This document shows, piece by piece, positions 20,345 through 29,062 of a stretch of DNA of 64,000 bases. Source of the stretch: Zunongwangia profunda SM-A87 (GTDB taxonomy: Bacteria > Bacteroidota > Bacteroidia > Flavobacteriales > Flavobacteriaceae). A model generated the notes under the pieces. The model did no database searches. It was not told the origin of the DNA and was given only the letters and a program-made list of their open reading frames with translations. The translations under genes and the position numbers were made by a program. The number at the start of each line of letters is the position of its first letter. Position 1 is the first letter of the stretch. Where the stretch lies: assembly GCF_000023465.1 (NCBI RefSeq), contig NC_014041.1:5013501-5077500 (forward strand), in the 5' to 3' direction.

Positions 20345-20889
20345 ATAGTTAAAAATTTAATTGAAAATGACTCGTTATTTTTTTAATAACATCATCGAAA
20401 GAAAGAAATCGATTTCGATGATTATCATTTACAATATTCTCCATTTTTAACCTTTTCTAAAGGATAAGATTTGTCCAGAAAAAGGGTGTTTTCTAGCAAA
20501 TTTTATTAATTCACCAATCTCAAGGGGGTATTTTCGGCATTCTCAAAATAAATAAAGGAGAAAATTAACATTTAATAAAAACTGAACTATAAAATGGAAG
20601 CGGAATCCTTTTCCTGCAATTTTCTAAATTCATTTTTAAAACCTGGGCAATAAACTTCCTATACGGAATAGAATACTTCTATTTAGCTATACATTCCTGA
20701 ATTCATGTCTTTTTCTAACGTTTTTAAAGTGAAATGCTATAAGAAATGGTAAATGCATTTAGCATCGATTAAGTCAGAATTTCTATAAAAATCATAAGTG
20801 TTTTTTTTACATTTATAAAAATTTTGCTAAAATCGAATCTCTTATACATCAATAAGAAAACGATTTCGCAACATTCTAAAACCAGGACT
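20345..20889. promoter_or_regulatory. Divergent control region between susC (PUL 1) and the hybrid regulator
   Basis: 545 nt without a gene, carrying promoters for both directions. The clearest structure is a perfect 10-bp inverted repeat, ATCATCGAAA at 20391-20400 with TTTCGATGAT at 20413-20422. It encloses a second palindrome, GAAATCGATTTC at 20405-20416. It lies 47-78 nt ahead of the susC start and would be in the leader or at an operator. No clear flavobacterial -33/-7 pair could be assigned by eye. Confidence 0.5.
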
Positions 20890-23800
20890 ATGAAGATGAT
20901 AATTACTATTACTTTTTGTTTTTTAAACATAGTAGAGCCCCTATACTGCCAAGAAGCAATTGATAACGTACCCCGGCAAGCATTAAATTTTCATCTCCTA
21001 AATGTTGAAAATGGACTTTCGAGTAATTCTATAAATGATATTGTTCAGGATTCTTTAGGCTTTATATGGATCGCTACAGAGGACGGACTGAACAGGTACG
21101 ACGGATCTGAATTTTTGAAGTTCAGAGAAAATACCGGATCCGATCAATATCAAATTGCAAATAATTCGGCACAGCGCTTAGCGTTTAAAGATCCCGAGGA
21201 ACTTCTAATTGGTACTGATAAAGGCCTTAACGTATACAATACCCGTACAGGCCAAATGAAATTGATCAACCAAAAAGACGGATTACTTAATAATAGTATT
21301 AGTTCTATTTCTTTAACCTCTTCGGGAACTATTATTGTGGGTACCTATCGCGGCGGAATCCAACTATTCGATAAACATTATAAATTACAGAAAAAACACA
21401 TCGATTATAGATCGATGACTTCCACAGAAATATCTTCATCACTTTTACAGCAGGATTCCATACTTTGGGTAGGCACTTTTAATAGCGGGCTAAATAAAAT
21501 CGATTTCAAATCGGGGAAAGTCCTTAAAAAATATCAGTCGGAAAACAGTTTTTTAAACTCCTCGATCATTAACTGCTTATACGAAGATGATCAGCATAAC
21601 CTTTGGATCGGAACACGATCTGGTATTTCAATAATCACCAGTACCGGTAAAAAAATTAATCTTCAAGAAAATTTAAGTGATAATGATATTCTATCCTTTC
21701 AGGAAGATAGAAAAGGTAATATTTGGATCGGAACACGAAATGGAGGACTAAATATTTTAAACAAATCTTTATTTTTTCAAAACCCCAACCAACCAATCAT
21801 CAAAAAATTCTTACCGGAAAATGATGGCTCCAGTGTATATAACCGCTCTATCTATAAAATGAAGACCGATAAGGACGGCAAAGTTTGGATTGCCACTTCA
21901 ACCGGTCTTAATTATGTAGACCCTGACGGAGAGATTGTTCATAATATTCAGCAAAAAGAAAAAAATGATAACTCCTTAATCCATAACCGCATTGGGACTT
22001 TGGCCAACGCATCTAACAACAATGTCTGGATTGGAACAGATGGTGGGGGTTTAGACCTGTACAATCCCGATTCAAAAAAATTCACTCACTATACACATCT
22101 TGAAGACAATCCTAAAAGTTTAAGCAACAACTATATTTTGTCCATACTGGAAGATAAGCAGGAAAGGGTTTGGATTGGCACCTATCTTGGCGGATTAAAT
22201 AAGCTAGATAAGAATACTGGAGACTTTAAACACTACTTATTAGGTAAACCCAGTAATGGAAGTGATGTAAGGTCTATCTTTCAGGATCATAATGATAATA
22301 TTTGGGTAGGCACCAATCAAGGCGGCTTATACCTTTACAACAACCGGGAAGATGAATTTGACTATGTCGAAATTCTTGGTAAGATTGATATTAGAGATAT
22401 CGAAGAAGATGAAACCGGAAACCTTTGGTTAGGAACCTTTGGTACAGGGATCATTAAATTTGATCCTAAAACCAGTATTGCAGAATCTTTTAATTCTTCC
22501 AATACTAAAGGGATGACAAGTAACATTGTATTCGCTATTCATCCGGTCTCTAAAAATAAGATCATGGCCGGGACAAGGTATGGCGGCTTAATTTTATTAA
22601 ATCCTGAATCTAAAAAAATTACCGTCTATACTGAAGAAGATGGACTTAGTAATAATACGATTACCGATATTGTTCAGGAAAATAAAGATTACATCTGGCT
22701 TTCTACCTACAGGGGGATTAATAGATTTAATCTTGAAAATGAAGAAATACTGGATATATCAAGCCTCAATAATATCCAAAAAGGAGGTTTTGGTGTTGGA
22801 TGTCTTTTAATCTCTAACACAGGAACTATTTATGCCGGCGGCACCAATGGGGTGAATTATTTCAAACCCAAAGAGTTCTCTAAAAAAACCAAATCTTATC
22901 CTCTTATCCTTAAAGATCTTATCGTCTTAAATAAAAAGGTTTTTGCAAACGATGACAAAGACGCTATTTTAAAGTCTTCGCTCCCCTACCAGTCTTCCAT
23001 TACTTTAGATCACAACGAAAATACATTTTCGATAGACTTTGCCGCTTTAAAATTTCCAGAGGCCAATAATATCGAGTATCTCTATAAACTAAAGGGTCAT
23101 AACGAATTTTGGATTAAAACTCAGGGAGTAGGATCGGCTAATTTCACCAATGTTCCGCCGGGAACATATGAGTTAGAAATTAAAACCGATTCACCATATA
23201 GTACTAACACCTCAAAAATATTATCAATTACTATACTGCCCCCATTTTGGGCAACATTCCCTGCTTATATCCTTTATATTCTTGCTTTTAGCTTAATTAT
23301 TTTTGTCATTGGAAAGTACTATTCAGACCGCTTAAAACTGAACAACTCCTTAATTTTTGAGAAAAAACAACGAAAATTAGAGCACGATCTTAACGAAGAG
23401 CGACTACGGTTTTTTACCGCATTTTCCCACGAGCTTAAAACGCCACTTACATTAATTATGGCGCCCGTAGAAAGTTTACTGGGGAAAGTAAATAAACAGG
23501 AAACTATAGAGCATCTCCATTTTATAAAGCGCAACGCCCAAAATTTGTACGGCCGCATAGATCGCCTGTTAGAATTTAGAAAAACAGAAGAAGGACTTAG
23601 CCAATTAATTATCGGGCAGCACAATCTTGAAAAACATATTGAGCAATGGACAAAAAATTATAAGCCCCTTGCTAAGGACAAAAAAATAAAGCTTTCGCTA
23701 AATATATTAACTCCGCTTAAAAAGTTTAAATGCGATTTAAACAAACTAGAAATCATATATAATAACCTGCTATCCAACGCTATTAAATACTCTAAATGGC

Positions 23801-24966
23801 AGGGAAAAGTAGCTATTGATGTTTTTATCGAAAACGAGAAACTTAAAATAAAAGTAAGCAATCAGGGAATTGGTATTAAGGAAGAAGATATTAATCAAAT
23901 TTTTGATTGGTATTACCGGGCCGATAATAGTCTTAGAAAAAAAGGTTCGGGTATTGGATTAGCACTGTCAAAACGTTTTGCTGAACTGCATCAGGGCAGG
24001 ATTCAGGTAAAAAGTGAAAGCAAGGGCATCACTCAATTTACACTAAGTATCCCTGCTAACCTGCAAATCAATAAACAACATACGCAGATTGAAGAAAAAG
24101 ATCCCGAAAATAAACTGGCTAAAGAAAGTTTCCAACAACCGGTGATTCTTGATAAGAAAGAAAAACAACTGGCCGGTAAGAAAGACAAAGAAATTATTTT
24201 AATAATTGATGATAATCCTGAAATTCTAATGTATCTGGATAATATCCTTAAAGATGACTTTGACCTGATTCATTCGCACGACGGAGAGGATGGCATTAAA
24301 AAAGCCATAAAACATGTGCCCGATTTAATCCTGTCTGATGTGATGATGCCAAAACTAGACGGTATTCAATTATGCAATCAATTAAAAAAACATCATATCA
24401 CCAGCCATGTTCCTATTATCTTATTAACGGCAAAAAGCAATACCGAAAGTATTTCTTCCGGGTTTTCAGAAGGGGCAGATGATTATGTTACCAAGCCATT
24501 TCATCCCAGCTTGCTAAAAACAAGAATAAAAGCCTTACTTGAAAATCGTAAAAAATTACAGGAGTTTTTATTGAACGGAAATTCAGGCGTACAACAACAT
24601 TCATTCTCTGAAAAAACATCCGGAATTATTGATGCTGAAAAGCAATTTCTATTTAACATAGAAGAGCTTATTCTAACCGGCTGTCCTGAAACAAAAGTGA
24701 ATACCGATTACCTGGTAAAGGAACTTGGGATGAGCAGAACTTCTTTATATCGCAAAATTAAAGCGATTACAGGGCAAAGTATCAATGAATTTATTCGTGA
24801 TACTAAACTAAAAAAAGCAGCCAAACTTATTTATCAGGAAGATTATCTGGTCACTGAAGCCTCTTTCGAAGTAGGTTTTAGTAGCATAAAATATTTCAGG
24901 AAGGTATTTAAAGAAAAATACGGGTATAACCCGTCTGAATTCAAATCTGGTGCTGCACAGCTATAA
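20890..24966 (+). CDS. Hybrid two-component system sensor/regulator (HTCS)
   Basis: A 1358-aa single-chain sensor and transcription factor that typically binds an oligosaccharide in the periplasm and activates a PUL. I use the ATG at 20890, since it gives a signal peptide (to about residue 21), rather than the TTG at 20824. Order: two seven-bladed Reg_prop propellers (repeats of the type IWIGTRNGGLN), a Y_Y_Y domain (about 715-780), one membrane segment (about 788-812), a HisKA domain with His847 in FSHELKTPL, an HATPase domain (NLLSNAIKYS), a receiver domain with Asp1150 in LSDVMMP, and a C-terminal AraC helix-turn-helix. It lies between two PULs and could control either or both. Confidence 0.95.
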   Translation: MKMIITITFCFLNIVEPLYCQEAIDNVPRQALNFHLLNVENGLSSNSINDIVQDSLGFIWIATEDGLNRYDGSEFLKFRENTGSDQYQIANNSAQRLAFKDPEELLIGTDKGLNVYNTRTGQMKLINQKDGLLNNSISSISLTSSGTIIVGTYRGGIQLFDKHYKLQKKHIDYRSMTSTEISSSLLQQDSILWVGTFNSGLNKIDFKSGKVLKKYQSENSFLNSSIINCLYEDDQHNLWIGTRSGISIITSTGKKINLQENLSDNDILSFQEDRKGNIWIGTRNGGLNILNKSLFFQNPNQPIIKKFLPENDGSSVYNRSIYKMKTDKDGKVWIATSTGLNYVDPDGEIVHNIQQKEKNDNSLIHNRIGTLANASNNNVWIGTDGGGLDLYNPDSKKFTHYTHLEDNPKSLSNNYILSILEDKQERVWIGTYLGGLNKLDKNTGDFKHYLLGKPSNGSDVRSIFQDHNDNIWVGTNQGGLYLYNNREDEFDYVEILGKIDIRDIEEDETGNLWLGTFGTGIIKFDPKTSIAESFNSSNTKGMTSNIVFAIHPVSKNKIMAGTRYGGLILLNPESKKITVYTEEDGLSNNTITDIVQENKDYIWLSTYRGINRFNLENEEILDISSLNNIQKGGFGVGCLLISNTGTIYAGGTNGVNYFKPKEFSKKTKSYPLILKDLIVLNKKVFANDDKDAILKSSLPYQSSITLDHNENTFSIDFAALKFPEANNIEYLYKLKGHNEFWIKTQGVGSANFTNVPPGTYELEIKTDSPYSTNTSKILSITILPPFWATFPAYILYILAFSLIIFVIGKYYSDRLKLNNSLIFEKKQRKLEHDLNEERLRFFTAFSHELKTPLTLIMAPVESLLGKVNKQETIEHLHFIKRNAQNLYGRIDRLLEFRKTEEGLSQLIIGQHNLEKHIEQWTKNYKPLAKDKKIKLSLNILTPLKKFKCDLNKLEIIYNNLLSNAIKYSKWQGKVAIDVFIENEKLKIKVSNQGIGIKEEDINQIFDWYYRADNSLRKKGSGIGLALSKRFAELHQGRIQVKSESKGITQFTLSIPANLQINKQHTQIEEKDPENKLAKESFQQPVILDKKEKQLAGKKDKEIILIIDDNPEILMYLDNILKDDFDLIHSHDGEDGIKKAIKHVPDLILSDVMMPKLDGIQLCNQLKKHHITSHVPIILLTAKSNTESISSGFSEGADDYVTKPFHPSLLKTRIKALLENRKKLQEFLLNGNSGVQQHSFSEKTSGIIDAEKQFLFNIEELILTGCPETKVNTDYLVKELGMSRTSLYRKIKAITGQSINEFIRDTKLKKAAKLIYQEDYLVTEASFEVGFSSIKYFRKVFKEKYGYNPSEFKSGAAQL

Positions 24967-25001
24967 AACATTTCACATGACGCGATAAAAGCTTAAGATT
25001 G

Positions 25002-25260
25002 TTAAAAATCGATAGAAAATTTGAGCTGGATTAATTCAAAATAAGGTGGTCTATAAATTTCATTGCCGTGAGCCCGAATTTAGCCTTTATACCCCAACCC
25101 GATCCTAAACGAGTTTTTGGTAATTTCCGGAGCGCCATTTTGTAGCTTCATATAAACCTCTATATGATTTTCAACCTAAAAATGATATAGATTCTAAAAA
25201 CCGCACTCAGGAGTTTTGCCAGCATCCATTCAAGAAGAGGTTCTTTTAAGGTGAAGATGA
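25002..25260 (-). pseudogene. Decayed C-terminus of an outer-membrane protein
   Basis: Reading the minus strand from about 25175 to 25002 gives a stretch that looks like real protein: ENHIEVYMKLQNGAPEITKN, then SFRIGLGYKG, one in-frame TAA, and RAHGNEIYRPPYFELIQLKF ending SIDF and a stop. Alternating aromatic residues and a terminal Phe are typical of outer-membrane beta-barrels. Upstream, between 25176 and 25260, matching pieces (RFLESISFLG) continue in other frames, so frameshifts are likely. It resembles no neighbour closely enough to name the parent gene. Confidence 0.45.
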
Positions 25261-25578
25261 CTGCACTCATATTACGATAATACGAGCCTATTAAAACCTT
25301 CTAAAATCAATATTATACCCTTAACAACGAAACTAGAGATTAGGGATGTCATTTAGAAAAAGGCTTTTTTATATGCCAAATAAAATCAAAATTTAAGCGC
25401 TAAATCATTTTTTTTACCTCCCATAAACTATTTCACCTCCTTTATAAGCTTAGCCGATATCCTGTAGAAGTATAAAAAAATTCAATATATCGTATCAGTA
25501 TTTCTCATAATGTATCAAAAAGCCCAAAAATTAAGATTTTTTTAAAGTTTGAACGGTATTAGTGATAGAATGACACAA

Positions 25579-25593
25579 TTTGAACATTTCAAA
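25579..25593. promoter_or_regulatory. Inverted repeat TTTGAA-CAT-TTCAAA upstream of PUL 2 susC
   Basis: A perfect 6-bp inverted repeat with a 3-nt spacer, preceded by a direct copy of TTTGAAC at 25548-25554, 31 nt upstream (three helical turns). The arrangement could be an operator, but its distance of about 420 nt from the susC start makes the assignment tentative. Confidence 0.3.
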
Positions 25594-25765
25594 CGGAGCT
25601 AAAATTATAATTTGGACGAAAGATTAATGATTTATCAGTATTTAAACCTATAAATTATTAAATGTATTAATAACACGTAAAATAATTACAAATCAATTAA
25701 ACGACGAACAGGCAAGCGGAATGGAAATAAATATCAGAATATGATAATCTATTCGATCCCATTTC

Positions 25766-25807
25766 ACCAGAGCATGGGAAATACTACTCCCGTAGCATCA
25801 CTCTGGT
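25766..25807 (+). promoter_or_regulatory. Two-tier stem-loop in the PUL 2 leader region
   Basis: ACCAGAG (25766-25772) pairs with CTCTGGT (25801-25807). Inside, ATGGGA (25774-25779) pairs with TCCCGT (25788-25793) with one G-T wobble. This makes a nested structure about 205 nt before the susC start. No U-run follows, so it is not a plain terminator. It could be a leader RNA element or an imperfect cruciform. Confidence 0.35.
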
Positions 25808-26011
25808 ATAACAAACGGTAAAAGGAAATCGCAGTAAACTACCCCAGGAAAAATTCAATAATATACCAGCCAAACTTGCTCTATTTCCTGAATCCTAAAA
25901 GCTACCGAAATCGATTGAAATCTAATAAAACCTACATATAAACTAATCCATTATAAGTAAGTATATCAGAATGATCACGCAAAACAATCAAAATTAACCA
26001 AAGCTTAAAAT

Positions 26012-29000
26012 ATGAGAAAATTTTTACTTTTACTATGCTGCCTTTTTAGTATAGTGGCATCATCGCAAGATGCCATTACCATAACGGGAAAAGTGCTGGA
26101 TGCCGAAACCCGAATGCCCATACCGGGAGCAAACATTATAGAAGTCGGAAAGAATAACGGCGCGATAACCAATTTTGACGGTAATTTTGAAATTGAGGTT
26201 TCCCCTACTTCAACATTAGAAATAAGCTATATAGGATACCTAACCAAAAGTGTTCCTGCGAATAAGGAGATAGATGAAATTTTACTAGAGGTAAATGCAG
26301 AGTCTCTAGATGATGTAGTGGTCGTAGGTTATGGAACCCAGAAAAAATATTCGGTTATTAGTTCGGTTTCAACAATAGAGCCCGAAGAATTACAAAACAG
26401 TTCTTCGCGATCTGTTAGTAATAATCTTGCTGGACGACTTGCAGGGGTTATCGCCGTACAGCGCTCTGGAGAACTGGGCTATGATAACGCCCAATTTTGG
26501 ATACGGGGAATTTCATCTTTTGCCGGTAATTCTGCACCACTGGTACTGGTAGATGGCATTGAAAGATCGCTTAATAATATCGATCCGGCTGAAATAGCAA
26601 CATTTTCGATATTAAAAGATGCTGCGGCCAGCGCCGTATATGGGGTTAGAGGTGCCAATGGTGTTATTTTGATTACAACTAAAAGAGGAAAAATTGGTAA
26701 ACCTCAACTAAATGTAAGATATGAGCACAGTATTACCCAGCCGGTACACCTTCCAGAATTTGTTGGTGCCGTAGATTATTTGGAGTTATTCAATACTATT
26801 GCGCGTGAAGAAGGTACCACACCCCCGTTTTCAGAAGAAAGAATTGAAAACATAAGAGCGGGCAATGATCCGGATCTGTATCCAGATGTAAACTGGTTAG
26901 ATGAGATCACCAAAGACTTTGCTTCAAACGACAGGGTAAATCTTACGATCTCTGGCGGAAGCGAACTGCTTCGTTATGCCTTTGTCGCTTCCTATTATAA
27001 TGAACAGGGTATCATTGAAAGAGATCCATCACAGGAATGGGATTCTTCTCCTAATCTTGATCGTTACAATTTAAGGTCGAATGTTGACTTAAATGTTACT
27101 CCAACCACACTTTTCAGGGTTAGTATAGGAGGATATCTTCAGGATCTCAAAAGAGCTCCGCAATCTGTAGACGACTTATTCAATCTGGCTTTTGAAACAC
27201 CACCATACCAGCATCCTATCCAATACTCATCAGGAGAAATACCGGTGCAACCAGAAAGATCAAATCCCTGGGCACTGGCCACACAAACCGGATATGAACG
27301 CCAAAGTGCGAGTAAACTGGAGTCTTTATTTTCGGTAGAACAAAAGTTAGATTTTCTATTAAAAGGTTTAAAAACAACCTTTAAGTTCTCGTTTGACCGT
27401 TATAATGCGAATAGTGTGACCCGAAGAAAAAATCCAGATTATTTCAACCCGGCTACGGGTAGGCTTGATGACGGTTCTTTAGATCTTACCATTTACAGCT
27501 ACGGGCAGGATTTCCTTGGATATGAAACGGGATCTGATTGGGGAGACAAAGCGGTTTATATAGAGGGCCGACTGGAATACTCCAATAATTTTGGAGATGA
27601 AAACCAGGTAGATGGCCTATTATTATATAATCAGCGTAATTATGACAATGGCGATAGGTTACCCTATCGAAACCAGGGGTTCGCCGGTCGTTTATCATAT
27701 TCCAAAAAAAGAAGGTATATCGCCGAGTTTAACTTTGGATACAATGGATCTGAAAACTTTGCTAAAGGAAAACGTTTTGGCTTTTTCCCATCGGTAGCGG
27801 CTGGATGGATTATTTCAGAGGAGCCCTTTATGGAAAAATTAAACGAGAGCATTTCTAATTTAAAAATAAGAGCCTCTTATGGTCTGGTAGGAAATGACCA
27901 GTTAAGCGGCCGACGTTTCCCATATATAACAACTATTAACGAGACCAACGGGTATAGATGGGGTGTTAATAATGATTATTATAGATCTGGAAGATGGGAA
28001 GGCGATTATGGTGTTCCAGACTTAACCTGGGAAACAGTAGCCAAAGCAAATTTAGGTATCGAACTTGGCTTATGGAATAGCATCAACTTAAGAGCTGATA
28101 TCTTTAAAGAACAAAGAAGGGATATTTTCCAACAACGACGAACAGTACCGGGTTCTTCAGGCTTTGTAAACAATCCATGGGCCAATTACGGTAAAGTAGA
28201 TAATCAGGGATTCGAATTATCGCTTGATGTTAACAAACAGTTTTCTCAAGACTTGTTTATTAAAGCCTGGGGAAACTTCAGTTATGCCCATAATGAAATC
28301 ATCGAACAGGACGAACCAAAAGCCTTAATTGGTACCAGCAGATCTTCGACCGGCAAACCTGTCGGACAAATTTTTGGACTGGTGGACGACGGACTTTTCA
28401 CAAATGAGGACTTTGAGAATATTGACGAAGGAATCTTAAAGGACGGAGTTCCCGAGCATACGTTTGGCCCGGTACGCCCCGGAGACATCAAATATAAAGA
28501 TTTAAACGGGGACGGCAGGATAACCGGCCTGGACGAAACGGCTATAGGAGGAACTTACACTCCTGAAATCGTATATGGATTTGGAATCAATACCCAGTAT
28601 AAAAATTTTGATATCGGGTTATTTTTCCAGGGGAATGCCAGAACAGATCGTATGATCGGGGGCCAGTATTTTATACCGGGTACGGGAGCCGCTGCTTTGG
28701 GTAACATTTATTCAAATGTAGATGATAGATGGACGGTTGAAAATCCCAGCCAGGATGTCTTCTGGCCCAGACTATCCAATCAAACCAATGCAAATAATGG
28801 CATGGCTTCTACCTGGTGGTTAAGGAATATGAGCATGTTACGTTTAAAAAATGCCGAAATAGGATATCTACTCCCTCAAAAGTTTATCGAAAAAGTAAAT
28901 ATGAAAACGGCCCGTTTTTATATAAGGGGTAATAACCTCCTGACTTTCTCCTCATTCGATCTTTGGGATCCGGAAATAGATACTTCTACAGGTTTCAGGT

Positions 29001-29047
29001 ATCCGCCAATTCAGGCTTTCACCGCTGGAATCGATATCAATTTTTAA
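26012..29047 (+). CDS. SusC/RagA family TonB-linked outer-membrane protein (PUL 2)
   Basis: A 1011-aa TonB-dependent transporter. Signal peptide to about residue 18, carboxypeptidase-like domain (ITGKVLDAETRMPIPGANI), SusC/TonB region LDDVVVVGYGTQKK (near 95-109), plug (PLVLVDGIERSLNNI, ILKDAAASAVYGVRGANGVI) and a barrel ending in TAGIDINF. It starts PUL 2 and is followed after 15 nt by its susD partner. Sequence divergence from the PUL 1 SusC in the barrel suggests a different ligand. Confidence 0.95.
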   Translation: MRKFLLLLCCLFSIVASSQDAITITGKVLDAETRMPIPGANIIEVGKNNGAITNFDGNFEIEVSPTSTLEISYIGYLTKSVPANKEIDEILLEVNAESLDDVVVVGYGTQKKYSVISSVSTIEPEELQNSSSRSVSNNLAGRLAGVIAVQRSGELGYDNAQFWIRGISSFAGNSAPLVLVDGIERSLNNIDPAEIATFSILKDAAASAVYGVRGANGVILITTKRGKIGKPQLNVRYEHSITQPVHLPEFVGAVDYLELFNTIAREEGTTPPFSEERIENIRAGNDPDLYPDVNWLDEITKDFASNDRVNLTISGGSELLRYAFVASYYNEQGIIERDPSQEWDSSPNLDRYNLRSNVDLNVTPTTLFRVSIGGYLQDLKRAPQSVDDLFNLAFETPPYQHPIQYSSGEIPVQPERSNPWALATQTGYERQSASKLESLFSVEQKLDFLLKGLKTTFKFSFDRYNANSVTRRKNPDYFNPATGRLDDGSLDLTIYSYGQDFLGYETGSDWGDKAVYIEGRLEYSNNFGDENQVDGLLLYNQRNYDNGDRLPYRNQGFAGRLSYSKKRRYIAEFNFGYNGSENFAKGKRFGFFPSVAAGWIISEEPFMEKLNESISNLKIRASYGLVGNDQLSGRRFPYITTINETNGYRWGVNNDYYRSGRWEGDYGVPDLTWETVAKANLGIELGLWNSINLRADIFKEQRRDIFQQRRTVPGSSGFVNNPWANYGKVDNQGFELSLDVNKQFSQDLFIKAWGNFSYAHNEIIEQDEPKALIGTSRSSTGKPVGQIFGLVDDGLFTNEDFENIDEGILKDGVPEHTFGPVRPGDIKYKDLNGDGRITGLDETAIGGTYTPEIVYGFGINTQYKNFDIGLFFQGNARTDRMIGGQYFIPGTGAAALGNIYSNVDDRWTVENPSQDVFWPRLSNQTNANNGMASTWWLRNMSMLRLKNAEIGYLLPQKFIEKVNMKTARFYIRGNNLLTFSSFDLWDPEIDTSTGFRYPPIQAFTAGIDINF

Positions 29048-29062
29048 TTAAAAAACGATAAA

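Larger units (their letters stand above)
24967..26011. other. Gene-free kilobase upstream of PUL 2 (leader, operators, remnant)
   Basis: No intact gene is seen in this 1045-nt gap. It contains a decayed minus-strand coding remnant (25002-25260), an inverted repeat at 25579-25593 and a long stem-loop at 25766-25807, both described separately. The rest is AT-rich. The length suggests that the susC mRNA has a long leader or that material was deleted here. Confidence 0.5.

Noticed and set aside
20756..20764. TGCATTTAG upstream of the HTCS as a third scaffold copy
   Set aside because: Only 9 nt shared with the guide-RNA scaffold and no surrounding structure.
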